Below are positions 1 to 10,957 of a DNA stretch of 64,000 bases, in pieces. How positions within the stretch are numbered: the stretch's first letter is position 1; the number at the start of each line of letters is the position of its first letter. The notes beneath the pieces were generated by a model, which saw nothing but the letters and a program-made list of their open reading frames with translations, had not been told where the DNA came from and searched no databases. Made by a program: the position numbers and the translations under genes. The DNA is from Chimonanthus salicifolius (taxonomy: Eukaryota; Streptophyta; Magnoliopsida; Laurales; Calycanthaceae), in contig CM023539.1 of assembly GCA_013350335.1 (NCBI GenBank), positions 27,273,043 to 27,337,042 on the forward strand. Direction: 5' to 3'.

Positions 1-583
1 CGATTTAAGTTGATGGATGAAAGGTTGGGATTAGATCTAACTTAAGTTAGGTGACTGGGATTAAAAAGTAGAAAACTGGGGCTTCTCTAAAGGTGTACAC
101 GAATTTGGTATGCATTGGTTGGCTTGGAGTGGAGTGCAAGTAAGCAAGAAGAGAAAATTGGGATTAGGATTTGCTGCGTGATTTTCGAATTTGGCTTTGT
201 GTTCTAAGGTTTTGGGTTGTGCAATGATATGAACGGCTTAGGATTAAACGGATGGATGAATGAATGGATGAGATGATGAGGTGGAGGGTTGACTATGAAA
301 TTTGAATGGGATAGGAAGGAGATATACAAAAATCGTGTATGGCTATGGGGGATAGGGGTGATGAGGTGTGTAGGGATCCTAGGAGTGTATCTAAATGGAT
401 TTTTGTCTAAATGCATGGAGAGATTTTAGGTGCTAAAATCGTGTGGACTGTGTGTTGGATGGATAGAGTGGTGACAAGGCATGGGCGCATAGAGGTTAGC
501 TTGAGCTTCAAGTTGTTCTAACTTAGGGTTTAGGATGGATGGCTAAGATTGGTTTGGGTTAAATCTAATGGTTCTAGGGTTAA
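1..583. other. Gene-free flank, low-complexity
   Basis: No gene is supported here. The text is rich in short GATGGATGA-like words on the plus strand; the one short minus-strand reading frame is low-complexity and looks accidental. After removal of solo LTR S1 the sequence continues directly into 4822 onward, which has the same GATGG-rich texture. Confidence 0.6.
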
Positions 584-593
584 TTGGATAAAA

Positions 594-642
594 TAATATA
601 TATATATATATACATATATATATACATATATACATATACATA

Positions 643-694
<52 letters not shown>

Positions 695-840
695 CATATA
701 TATATATACATATATGTATATGTATATGTATATATGTATGTATATGTATATGTATATATATATATATGTATATGTATATGTATATATATATATATGTATA
801 TACATATATATGTATATACATTTATGTATATATATATATG
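594..840. repeat. TA / CATATA microsatellite
   Basis: About 245 bp of alternating TA, CATATA and GTATAT units. The Tyr/Ile-rich reading frames predicted on both strands are translations of this microsatellite, not genes. It ends about 20 bp before the target-site duplication of solo LTR S1. Confidence 0.95.
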
Positions 841-1519
841 TAGTAGGTATCTAATGGAGGGTTTGTATAACATCCCGGGTTTTCAAATGCATTATTATCT
901 TGGGTATTATCTATTTTAATTATTAAATTTAAGATTTATAGATGGAATGAAGGTTAGATGAGTAAGAATTTGGGGCAATGGGCCAATTATGACCCAATGG
1001 ATCATGGATAGACTTTGATTCTAATTAATTGGGTAAATGTAGTTGATTGGGTCAAATACCCAATTGGGACCCAATGGGTCAAGATGAATTGATGTTTAAG
1101 GTAAATGGGTAAGGAATTGATTTAATCGGGTCATGTACCCAATTAAGACCCAAGACATGGGATCCACCTCATCAAGTGAGGTGGCATGTGAGTGACATGG
1201 CCAAGTGGGACCCAAATCCACCTCATCATGTGAGGTGGCAAATGATTTAATGCACATGCATGGTCAACTAACCATGGTTGACTTGGCCAACCATGGGTCA
1301 GTTCAAAAGGGTTAAGTGAAGTGAGTTGAGTTAAGGAATTATTTAATTAAGGAATAAATTCAAGTCTTGAGTTAAGAGTTGCATGGGTGAGTTCAAATGG
1401 GGTGAGTTGAATTATATAGAGTTGGAAATTAAAATCACTTGAGTTATATGGAGATGAGTTCAAGAAAATTACGTGAGTCAAAGTGAGTTGGGATTGAGTT
1501 GAATGGGAAAAAAAAAAAA

Positions 1520-1965
1520 CCCAAGCCCCAAGTGTAAGCCATGAGTCTCCTTGGTTGGGACACATGGGAAAGACAAAGCCCCAAGTGTAAGCCATGCATA
1601 TTCTTGGTTGACCAAGGGACAAGTGTAAGCCATGTGAAAGACAAGCCTCAACTGTAAGCCATGTGTCTCCTTGGTTGGGACACATGGGAAAGACAAAGCC
1701 CCAAGTGTAAGCCATGCATATTCTTGGTTGACCAAAGGACAAGTATAAGCAATGGGAAAGACAAAAGCCCCAAGTGTAAGCCATGCATATTCTTGGTTGA
1801 CCAAGGGACAAGTGTAAGACATGTGAAAGACAAGCCTCAAGTGTAAGCCATGTGTCTCCTTGGTTAGGACACATGTGAAAGACAAGCCCCAAGAGTAAGC
1901 CATGTGAAAGACAAGCCCCAAGTGTAAGCCATGTGTCTCCTTGGATGGGACACATGGGAAAGACC
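1520..1965. repeat. Tandem repeat within solo LTR S1
   Basis: Around eight imperfect units built on CCCCAAGTGTAAGCCATG, alternating between two unit types: one continuing with CTCCTTGGTTGGGACACATG and one with CATATTCTTGGTTGACC. Unit length is about 53-68 bp. Reading frames across it on both strands are repetitive and not gene-like. It lies in the upstream half of the LTR, before the putative splice donor. Confidence 0.85.
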
Positions 1966-3089
1966 ACACCTTAGTGAGGGTGGTTGAGAAGGTGTTGGGC
2001 AGATTTCAAAGAGCTCACACCACCCCTTTGGCCGATTTTTCCATGCTAAGGAAAGATAAGGATCTTCATCTCTCTCCCTCCCTCTTGAGCAAAAGAAATC
2101 TCATCTCCACTCCAATCTCTCTCTCTCTCTGAAACTACACTTAGCCGATTCTTGTCTCTCTCTCTCCCACATTTGGTCTTAACCCTTAGAGGGCCAGCAA
2201 AGCATCAAGGAAAGAGAGGAATTAACAAAGAAATGAAGGAGTTTGGGGGTTGATTTCAAAGAGACCTCTTTGGCCGAACCCTCCATTAGGAGTTTTTCAT
2301 CTCAATCTCTCTCCATCTCTCATCATCCTTTGCTGAATTCTCAAGGTAGAACAAGAGGTTGCATTGCCTCTTTTCATCTCTCTCTCTCTCTCTCACACAT
2401 TTCGGCTCTAGACTTGAAGGAAGAAAAAGGACTAAGAAGGAGAAGGACGGAGGAGAAAAATCAGACCTAAGGAAACGTAGGAGACACGGAATAGGTACGT
2501 AATGCTTAACGAGGGTTTGTTGATTAAAAAGAGGCTAACGGAACCATGGTTTTGGCTATGGAATGGCCGAAACCATGGGGTTCCATATTGGATTGAAAAG
2601 ATTGGCCAAAATGTTATGGGCCATAGAATGTAAAAGAAAAACCCATCCAAGAAGACGGTTAAGCGTTTGGAATGAAAAGAAAAGACCCGAACCTTGTTGG
2701 TGGGTAAGATAAGTTGTGCAAATGAGTTGTGATAATAGGGACTATGTTTATACATGATTAATGGATGACATTAGATATGTTGAATATATGAAATAAATTT
2801 CATAAGGAAAGGACAAGCCATGAAGGTGGATATCCATTTGAAGATGGAATATGTTTTGGAATAAATGATCAAAGAGTTGGTATGCATTCAAGGAATGGGT
2901 AGGTGTTGAGGACCAACAATCAAGGAACAGGAACCCCATGAATGATTGTATGAGTCCATGAATATTTAAAAGTTAATTGACTAACTATGGATTATCAAGT
3001 TATGAAATAAAAAGAAAGGAATGATGGTGGACCCGTAGTATTTAAAATAAAATAATGATTAAAGAAAAGGGGTCAAAAACCAAGAGTGA

Positions 3090-3116
3090 GGTTCGGCCAT
3101 GTTGTATGGCCGAACC
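3090..3116. repeat. GGTTCGGCCAT stem-loop (S1 copy)
   Basis: Perfect 11-bp inverted repeat, GGTTCGGCCAT / ATGGCCGAACC, with a 5-nt loop GTTGT. A degenerate copy follows around 3158-3176. Many near-identical stem-loops occur in D1, E1 and S2. Confidence 0.9.
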
Positions 3117-3483
3117 CCATTGATGGGTCTTGGTGACCATGAACACATCTTAGGCACGTCGTATGGCTGAACCCCATTGAGGGTCTTAACCGGTTTAAGG
3201 ATTATGATGTGTAAATGTGACTTAAATGAAATGTTGATTTTAAATTGATATATCTGTATTATTTAAATTGATAAGGTAAAGAGATGTGATTCGCTTTCAC
3301 GTGACGGTTAGCGACAGTTCGTGCGAAACAAGATAAGGACAGTAGATCGGACTTGGGTAGGATTCTTACCTTATTGAAACACTTGGATTATGTACTTGCA
3401 ATGGTTTTCTTTCCATGATTGATGATCTATTTTTTGTATCAAAATGCTTATGTTTTAAGAATGGATCACAAGGCTATTATGAA

Positions 3484-3502
3484 ATATATATATATATATA
3501 TA

Positions 3503-3533
<31 letters not shown>
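3484..3533. repeat. TA/TG microsatellite
   Basis: A short (TA)n run followed by about 13 TG dinucleotides, inside solo LTR S1. Confidence 0.95.
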
Positions 3534-3610
3534 ATGAATTATTTTCAATGGCATATGGTAATTTGAAAGAATAGCATGTTTGCAGTCACATCTCATGCAT
3601 GGCATGGGAG

Positions 3611-4075
3611 GGAACATATGAGAGGAGTCCACACTCCATTCGGGGTTTCCGATAAACAATCGTGGGGAGGAATCCATACTGATTCCAATGGACATACGGG
3701 AAGAGATGTATGATGTTGAATTGTGAGAGGAGTCCACACTCCATTCAGGGTTTCAATAAACAACCGTGGGGAGGAATCCACATTGATTCCAATGGACATA
3801 CGGGAAGATATGTATGATGTTGCATTGTGAGAGGAGTCCACGCTCCATTCGGGGTTTCCGATAAACAACCATGGGGAGGAATCCACACTAATTCCAAGGG
3901 ACATAAGGGAAAAGATGTATGATGTTGAATTGTAAGAGGAGTCCACACTCCATTCGGTGGGATCGATAAGGCATTCGTGGGGAGAGATATATTATATTTG
4001 AAACGTAAAAGGAGTCCACGCTCCATTCGGTGGGACCGATAAGGCATTCGTGGGAGGCATGACAGAAATACTTGA
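3611..4075 (+). repeat. Tandem dyad repeat of solo LTR S1
   Basis: Five units, the first three spaced about 105-108 bp and the later ones shorter, each starting with GGAGTCCAC(A/G)CTCCATTCGG. GGAGT and ACTCC form a small dyad. Later units carry GGTGGGATCGATAAGGCATTCG in place of GGGTTTCCGATAAACAACCG. Homologous shorter arrays are present in D1, S2 and E1. Confidence 0.85.
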
Positions 4076-4098
4076 TGTGGCTTGTTCATCAAAGGGTT

Positions 4099-4119
4099 GG
4101 GGGGGGGGGGGGGGGGGGG
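4099..4119 (+). repeat. 21-base G homopolymer
   Basis: An uninterrupted run of 21 G, directly after the tandem dyad repeat of S1. Its exact length may be uncertain because of sequencing or assembly slippage. Confidence 0.9.
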
Positions 4120-4821
4120 TGCCGGTGATCATTGGCATATGACCCCATGACATGGCTTTACATTGGCATGATTTTGTTATGAGTATCATGCTATGATCTC
4201 TATTATCATGCTCTGTTTTTAGGTATTATATTTTACAAGTACGGTATGATGTTTTGTATCTTGACTTTATACTAATCCTATGTGTATAACCCTACTTGGA
4301 ATACCTACTGGGCGCATTGACTAACGCCCTACTTCTACCTTAGATAATGGTACAAGGAACGGAATGAACGATGGACGCGAAAGGAGCCAAGCTTAGGAGC
4401 ATGGGTAGCTTATTGCGTATTTTTAAGTTTTAGTTTTGGACAGTGTTTTTGAGTTAATTGCATTTTGGGATTGTAATGACTTAGATATTATTTTGCTATG
4501 GTGTGACGTTACCTTCGGATATTTAGTTCATTTAAGTTTTGGGTGATTAACTTCCTTGCTAAGAAAAGGTTATGGTTGGTTTATGTATTCAAATGATATT
4601 TCTACAATGGGTTTATTTCGCAAGTATAACTTTAATGCGTGTGAATTGTTTTAGTGGACTCGGTCCACGCACACATATGGTTGGCCAGTTAAGGGCTGAA
4701 CTTTGGCAGCTCGGACTTAGCTTGTGTCGTGGCTTCCTTCTCTCTCTCATTCTTTATTTCAAAAAAAAAAAAATAGATTCTGATTTTCGTCGAGTGAGAA
4801 AGGGCGAGCCCTCACAGTTTG

Positions 4822-5850
4822 ATATCAAAGGTGGAGATGAATAAATGGTATGATGAATGGCCTAGATCTAGTGCAAATTATGTATGTGGTGGATGAATGT
4901 GGAGGCTCGAGGGTTTTCCTAATGATGTGGATGGTTGTGATGAAATGTCCTAAGATCCAATGGCTATGATGCATGATGGATGATCTAAGTAGATGGATGG
5001 CCAGATGGTGCATGGATGATCCTAATCCTAAGGTTAATCTATATGATGAATGGTTTGGATGTCCTAAATCTAATCATGATGCATGAACGGGTTGGATTGA
5101 CTAAGTGGATCTAGGGTTTGATGATATGAAATGCATGGGATAAATGAGATGAATGAAGTGAATGGTTTGGATTGGTTGATTGGGTTAATGGATGGTGTAA
5201 ATGGGAGGTTGGAAATTGGATGTTAAGATTGGATGTGAAAGATGGGTCATGGACATGGTTTTTGGGTTTGGTCCTAAAATGGATTTGGGCTTAGGGTTGG
5301 TAAACTTGGATTTGAACTTGGAGCATTGCATCTTTAACTTGCACTTGGACTTGAATTGAAAAATTGGACTTAAGCTTGTTGGGCTTGAATTCACTCTGGC
5401 CTGGCCCACATTGGGAAATGTGCCTAAAGTGCTTAGCCTGGCCCAGTGTCTGGCATTTGGAGCAAAGCTTGGCCAATTGCAGTGGATTTCTAGCCCATGG
5501 ATTTAATTTCATCTCTTGGCCTTTGTAGACTTTGGTTTTAAAATTAAATAATTAATCAATACCACTAAAATTCTAAATATTGAATAATTCTAGACTCTCA
5601 TAAACGAATCTATATCCAATTTACATTAAAAACCCTAAAGTGACATGAATTAATTATGAAATTCTAAAATTTCCATTTTAAGCTCTCTTCCGACAATTAT
5701 CCACTGTTTTATGCATGAATCCTATTTTTCCTTCTTTTTATCTACAAAACTAAAAGGAAAAAACCATTAAACGTATCTTTTATATACAAAATCAATGTTA
5801 ACTTAATCATAATTAAAGGGTAAAAATGTAAGATTTTTAGACTCAACACC
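4822..5850. other. Gene-free flank between S1 and an exon-like fragment
   Basis: No supported gene. The sequence is GATGG-rich up to about 5200, then carries degenerate CTTGGACTTGGA-type repeats (about 5290-5370), then becomes AT-rich. Short minus-strand reading frames reflect these repeats. Confidence 0.5.
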
Positions 5851-6069
5851 TTACTTGCGGGAAGCTGGTTGCAAGATCATCTCTCCAAAATTATTGCAAA
5901 TGCTGGATCTCCTTTATTTTTTAGATCATCATCATTTGGATATACTACAATAATTGTTTCTTAGTCATCTACCTTCGTTGCTCAAACTATTGCTCCATTT
6001 GTTGTTCCATCGACTACAATTGCTCCACCGTTCAATACATCATTTGGGATGAATCTCCATATCAACTAA
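5851..6069 (+). pseudogene. Exon-like fragment, unrecognised
   Basis: A 72-codon open stretch with normal-looking residue composition, ending in TAA at 6067-6069. It includes the strings GSWLQDHLSKIIANAG and FVVPSTTIAPPFNTSFGMN and is interrupted by one in-frame TAG at 5962. It is preceded by an AG-ending, T-rich stretch that could be a splice acceptor. It has no start codon and no match I recognise. It may be the last exon of a decayed plant gene or chance; confidence is low. Confidence 0.2.
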
Positions 6070-6937
6070 TTGTAACCATGAAAGTTTTATTATTATGGAT
6101 GTTTCATTATTTTGACTTTCTCGAACATGTTTTATTTTAATTAGTTTATTGAGTGGTGGATATCTTTATTCGTTATTCTATTTAGCTGATAATTGGTATG
6201 AGATACATAAATTATGAGTTCTTTATCTTTTTATACCATTTTTACACATAGAATGGAATGTGGAGTGGACAATTTATATAGAAATTTTATGAAAGAATGA
6301 ACCATTTGTTATGAACATTTTATTTTTATAGATTATTTTCGACATATTTTATTTTAATTAGTCAATGAAAAGGTGGAAAGTTAATACAAGTGCTTATTTT
6401 ACAGGTTGTAAAATTGTGGATTGTTCAAAAAATAGACAGAATTCTGTCAAAATTTGAGTAGAATTCCTTACCTCAGTTAACGTCCATTTAGAAAGAAAAA
6501 AAATTGACTTGAAATAATGGGTTCTTAATATTAATTTTATTTTAGTTGTAATTTATTAACTTCGATTTTTTATAAAATATTATAATAACTTATTATATTA
6601 TGTATTTCACATCACCAAAGAACAAATTATAATTTTTTATGAAGAGATATGTTGGCATTTTTTATTCATTTATTAGGATTTTAAAACATTATATATAAAA
6701 ACTATTTTTTCTTCATCTCACTTCCTATGGTTAGAATGCATATGTTTATTTGACTTTTATTTTTTTGAATGATGGGTTAGATTTCATTCAAAAAAAGAAA
6801 GCTGCAAATAATAATACAACTCACAAAACTGCCCAAAGCCCAGGTCAATTTTGAATGATGAGTGTTTATTTTAAAATTATAATTACAAAAAAATCTATAT
6901 AAATTGTATAATATTATTATAAGATGTATTTTTATCT
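6070..6937. other. AT-rich gene-free sequence
   Basis: Strongly AT-rich with no supported reading frame or element boundary. A phrase near 6764, TTGAATGATGGGTTAG, weakly resembles the MITE terminus ending at 7208 and could be a degenerate opposite end. Confidence 0.5.
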
Positions 6938-7208
6938 TTTAATTGATGAATACTATTTAATAATTATGTTTCATAAAATTTTATTTTTATTTTTATATTA
7001 TATGGATTTATTAAATAAATTGATTTTTATAAAATTGTTAATATATCAGGTTTCCCCTACTTATAGTTTACTAAACAAGATTTTTTACCATTAGAGTAGT
7101 TTCTAACTTTTCCATTGTAATTACCAAGCAAGATAAGGGTAATACTTGCAAAGGGTATTCATAATTGATTACCCACCCCTGTAAAATTTACCCCTCATTC
7201 AAATGCAG
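6938..7208. mobile_element. Terminal fragment of a MITE-like element
   Basis: This stretch matches, with scattered changes, parts of the element at 62398-63812: the AATTGATGAATAYTATTTAATAATTATG block, ATATATCAG, the ACCAARCAAGATAAGG-like segment and the terminal TTACCCCTCATTCAAATGCAGCC. The reverse complement of that end, GGCTGCATTTGAATGAGGGG, resembles the terminal inverted repeat GGCTGCGTTTGGATGGGG of the second copy. The opposite end is missing or too degenerate to place. Confidence 0.6.
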
Positions 7209-8214
7209 CCAAATAGAAAATTAGAAATGGAGGGGAGGCCATACCGATGTCCTTCAGAAAATCAACACAAGTAAAGCACCAAAACACTACTGTTCTGCAT
7301 ATGAAAAAATTGAACAGAAAAACTGAATAACTGAGAAATAGAAAAGGAAAATGAAAGCAGAGGAGAAAGTGATGGACTATAAAATTTATCAAACCTAAGC
7401 CTCTATTTATACCTTTCCTAAATCAACCCCAATCGTTGGATCAAGAAATGAGGTGTGTGGTTCATACCAATTGCTTGAAACAATTTTCTTACTTTTTTTT
7501 TCTTTTTCTTTTATTCATTTAAATCCAATTTTAAACTTTGTTGCCAAGTTTTACGTGTTTGGGTATTTTGAAATTTCTTTTGATAACATCTAACACTGTA
7601 GAAGCATTCAGAACACGTGAAATACTTACGTTGGTAAAATCACATAATTGTTTTGATATAAAAACCCCATCGTTCTGACGAATGAATATTTTTAACAAAT
7701 CGACAGTCCATTTTTTAAAAAGTTGACATCCTGATTGGGCGTCTAAAATGTTGAACTATTTTTCTGAAAATGCCACATAGTTAGATAATATAAATTAAAC
7801 ATATGACTGACTTTTGCAAACTTTTGGTGCACGGGCTATTTAAAAATGGAGGTCTTGCAAAAGGGTTGTTTTTTTTACGTTTAAAAAGCACAGTTCGGAA
7901 AATCTTCGGAGAAATCTGAGAAAACCATTGAGAGTTCAATAGTAAAAAACAATGCACGTGTGTTAGTTTCAAGGTCTGATATTCTCAGACTCGTGGTTTT
8001 ACACACTGTAATAGTTTCAAAGACATTATTCACTATTTTTAATATGAGACAAAAGACTTTTAGGAAATGACTATTTTGCCTTCCCAACTTCAATGAGTCG
8101 GATTACTAAGCTAACGGGCTCAGATCAAGTCAAACTTGAGCTTCTCAAAAAGCTTACACATTACCCTACATAGCTAACCGTTCACAAGACAAGATTAACA
8201 GATCAAAACACAAG
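7209..8214. other. Gene-free sequence left of G3
   Basis: No supported gene. It has AT-rich plant-like text, then four nearby copies of a CACAAGATTAA word around 8186-8242. The expected 3' LTR of G3 is not found here. Confidence 0.5.
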
Positions 8215-8645
8215 ATTAAGAAATCACAAACACAAGATTAAACGTAATCAAGGGTGAGGGTCTCACAACAATCGCCTGTAGAGGAATAACAACCACATCC
8301 TGACCACCACCTAGGTGCAATCTCTCGTATAGTGTTCGGCCATGCCGCAATTGTAACAATGAAGGTATGGAGTCCGTATCTGAAGCTGGGGCACTCCCTC
8401 TTAGTATGGCCCAACTGTTGGCAAACATAACACTTGATCTACCCAGACTGACCACTAGCAACTAATCCCACTGAGCTTTGTTGTTGCCCCAACGAAGTCC
8501 ACTGGGGCGGGTAAGGAATTGACCTCCTTCCCTTCTTGCCAAAACCTCTGCTCGGTCTATGAGTGTTGATTGCCCCCGGCTGATAAACAAGTCCACTGGA
8601 GGGGAGGGTGGTGCTCTCAGCCAAAGTCACCCTCTCCACCACATG
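8215..8645 (-). pseudogene. Displaced gag zinc-knuckle fragment
   Basis: Minus-strand gag remnant. A Gln/Ser/Pro-rich linker is followed by a CCHC nucleic-acid-binding knuckle, read as CYVCQQLGHTKRECP around 8390-8435, with an in-frame stop just before it and decayed sequence after it. In an intact gypsy element the knuckle precedes protease and reverse transcriptase; here it lies directly downstream of the G3 chromodomain in the same orientation. G3 has its own knuckle at about 37410-37449, so this is a rearranged piece or a fragment of a second element. Confidence 0.65.
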
Positions 8646-8654
8646 TGCTTACCT

Positions 8655-10952
8655 TTTTCGACAAACAAATCGAGGTACAACTTCCGCATTGTTAACTCCC
8701 GCTCCCACGTAGTATTCTCAGCTCCACTATGCTGCCAAAGTACCTTCACTAAAGGAATAGTCTTCCTTCTGAGTTGTCGATTCTCATTGTTTTGAATTTC
8801 AACCTATCCTTCCTCGAAAGTCACATCCTCCGTGATGTCGTCGTCTTCCCAATTCAACACATGTGACGGGTTTGGTTTATATTTCCACAACATAGACACA
8901 TGAAATACGATGTGCACTCTAGCCAAACTAGACCGTAAAGCTAATCAAAAAGTTACTCCATCGATCTTATCCAAGGTCTCAAATGGTCTGATATAATTTG
9001 GCGATAGCTTTCCTTTACGACAAAACCGTCAAATACCATGTCGTGGTGTGACATGCAAGAGCACATACTCTCCTACTGAAAATTTCAGAGATCTACGCAT
9101 CTTGTTGGCATAACTCTTCTTTCGACTCTACGTTGTTTTGAGACGTTATGTGATCACTTCAACTTGTTCTAACGTCTCTTTAATCATCTCAGGCCCCAAC
9201 AACGCCTTATCTCCTACTTTAGCCCAACACAAAAGTGATCTACATGGTCTACCGTAGAGAGCTTTGTATGGTGCCATTTGAATACTAGACTGATAATTGT
9301 TATTGTATACGAATTCGATCGAGGACAAATGATCTTCCCAACTGCCTGCATATCCATTATACATGCTTTCAGCATATCTTCCAAAGTTTGAATAGTCCTC
9401 TTAGATTGACCATCCATTGTTGGATGAATAGAGGTACTAAAAAATAACTGCGTATCAAGCTCTTTCTGTAAACTCTGCCAAAAGTGAGATACAAACTGTG
9501 GGTTGACATCTGATACAATAGATATTGGCACTTCATGTAGCTTGACTATCTCCTTTATGTACAACTTGCTCAAAGTCACTAAGGAGTCTGTCACTTTTAT
9601 TACTAGAAAATGGGCAGATTTGGTCAATCTGTCCACTATCACCCAGATCAAGTGATGTCCTTTGGATGACTTAGGAAATCCCACAACGAAATCCATAATG
9701 ATATTCTCCCATTTCCATTTAGCTACTGGGAGAGGTTGCAATTTTCCACCAGGTCTTTGATGCTCAGCTTTCACTTATTGACAAGTCAAACACCTAGACA
9801 AAAACTATGTTACTTCCCTCTTCATTCCACTCCACCAAAACAATCAGTGCAAATCGTGATACATCTTTGTACCACCGGGATGCGCTGCAAAATGGGCATG
9901 ATGAAAGTGATTAAGCACTTCTCCTCTACGATCCTCTGTTTCTGGCACAAACAGTTTGTCTTTGAAGGTAAAACCTCCATCGGTCTTGATTTTCCAGTCA
10001 TTTAATTCAATTCCATCAACCAACTGAGTCTGCAGTTCAAAGGATTCTAAGTCTTTTTGTTGTGTCTCCAACACCAGCCTCATCAATTCTGGTTGCTTAA
10101 CCTCATTCTACATTTGTACTGATCCATTGTCCTCAACCACATGTAGGTCGAACCCACCTTGTGTACTTAACATATTCCACTGTAGTAATGCCATGCAAGC
10201 CAAATTGCAATGAGCCTTCCTACTCAAGGCATCTTGTCATTACATTTGCTTTGCGTGGATGGTAAGAGAACTCAACTCCTTTTGAGTGAACAAGTACTCG
10301 AGACTATGGTGATTAGAGAATACGTTAAATTTCTCACCATACAAATGATGTCTCCAGGGTTTTCAAGGAAAAACTGCGGCCGCCAACTCCAAATCATGAG
10401 TCAGATAGTTCTGCTCATGTCCTTTCAATTGCCTGGAGCCATAGGCTACAATTTTGTCGTCTTGCATCAACACGCATCCTAGTCCATTCTTGGAAGTGTC
10501 ATAATACACTGCAAATCCACGTCCCTGTTTCGATATTATCAATATAGGAGAGGCGATTAACTTCCCTTTCAAATCTTGGAATGCCCTCTCATAGGCCTTA
10601 TTCCATTTAAACTTCACGTCTTTCCGAGTTAACCTTGTCATCGGAATAACAGTCTGGGAAAAACTTGGTATAAATCTTTTGTAATACCCTGCTAATCCTA
10701 GGAAGCTTCCTATCTCAATGATGTTCGTCGGTTTTTCCCAAATCATCACTGCCTCAACTTTGGCAGGAACCACTGTGATTCCATCCGGAGTCACCACATG
10801 TCCTAAAAATTGGACTTGTGTTAACGACTTGTGTTAACCAAAATTCACACTTGCTGAACTTGGCGTACAATTGATTTTCTCTTAAAATCTGCAACATTAT
10901 CCTTAGATGTTGTTCATGATCCTCTTATGTCGACGAAAATACCAAAATATCA
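8655..10952 (-). pseudogene. G3 chromovirus pol remnant, 3' half
   Basis: Decayed Ty3/gypsy pol read on the minus strand, in order from high to low coordinates: end of the reverse transcriptase fingers/palm (DILVF near 10945), thumb and RNase H (10363-10797, containing GYYKRFI and LTHDLELAA), integrase HHCC zinc region (9844-10086, HHAHFAAHPGGTKMYHDL), integrase core (9214-9774), integrase C-terminal region and a chromodomain (about 8655-8870, with VKVLWQHSGAENTTWE). Stops and frameshifts separate these pieces. The integrase glutamate is lost: DGQSKRTIQ replaces the usual DGQSERTIQ. The domain order and chromodomain show a chromovirus. The 5' half lies at 36139-37450 on the other side of C1. 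Confidence 0.9.
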
Positions 10953-10957
10953 CTAAA

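Larger units (their letters stand above)
2495..4343 (+). other. Putative LTR intron (S1)
   Basis: Inferred intron. A donor-like ATAG|GTACGTAA lies at 2495 after a purine-rich exon-like stretch, and an acceptor-like CCCTACTTCTACCTTAG ends at 4343, followed by an exon-like ATAATGG. The same donor and acceptor positions, relative to shared blocks, are found in D1, S2, E1 and (less clearly) E2. Splicing has not been shown; this rests only on the conserved boundaries. Confidence 0.4.
866..4816 (+). mobile_element. Solo LTR S1 of a Tekay-like Ty3/gypsy element
   Basis: A 3.95-kb solo LTR in plus orientation. It begins TATAACATCCCGG (a mutated form of the TGTAACACCCCGG start seen in related LTRs) and ends with the conserved CTCTGATTTTCG...GTGAGAAAGGGCG block and CACA. 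A perfect 5-bp duplication, GTTTG, lies at 861-865 and 4817-4821, and no internal region follows, so this is most simply a solo LTR left by LTR-LTR recombination. It shares with D1, S2, E1 and E2 the GGTTCGGCCAT stem-loop, the GGAGTCCAC-type tandem repeats, and the TACTGGGCGCATTGACTAACGCCC block. There is no coding content. The Tekay assignment is inherited from E1, whose polyprotein is preserved. Confidence 0.85.

Noticed and set aside
530..919. Tyr/Ile-rich reading frames on both strands.
   Set aside because: They are translations of the TA/CATATA microsatellite.
1347..1969. A 206-residue and other repetitive frames on the minus strand.
   Set aside because: They follow the tandem repeat of S1 in several frames at once and lack gene features.
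3477..4189. Overlapping minus-strand frames of 65-117 residues.
   Set aside because: Translations of the 105-bp tandem dyad repeat; several frames are open at once because the repeat lacks stops.
4817..4830. GTTTGATATCAAAGG after solo LTR S1 resembles a mutated initiator-Met primer-binding site, which would make S1 a 5' LTR.
   Set aside because: GTTTG is also found exactly before the LTR (861-865), no internal coding sequence follows, and the flanks on both sides have the same GATGG-rich texture. A solo LTR with a TSD is simpler.
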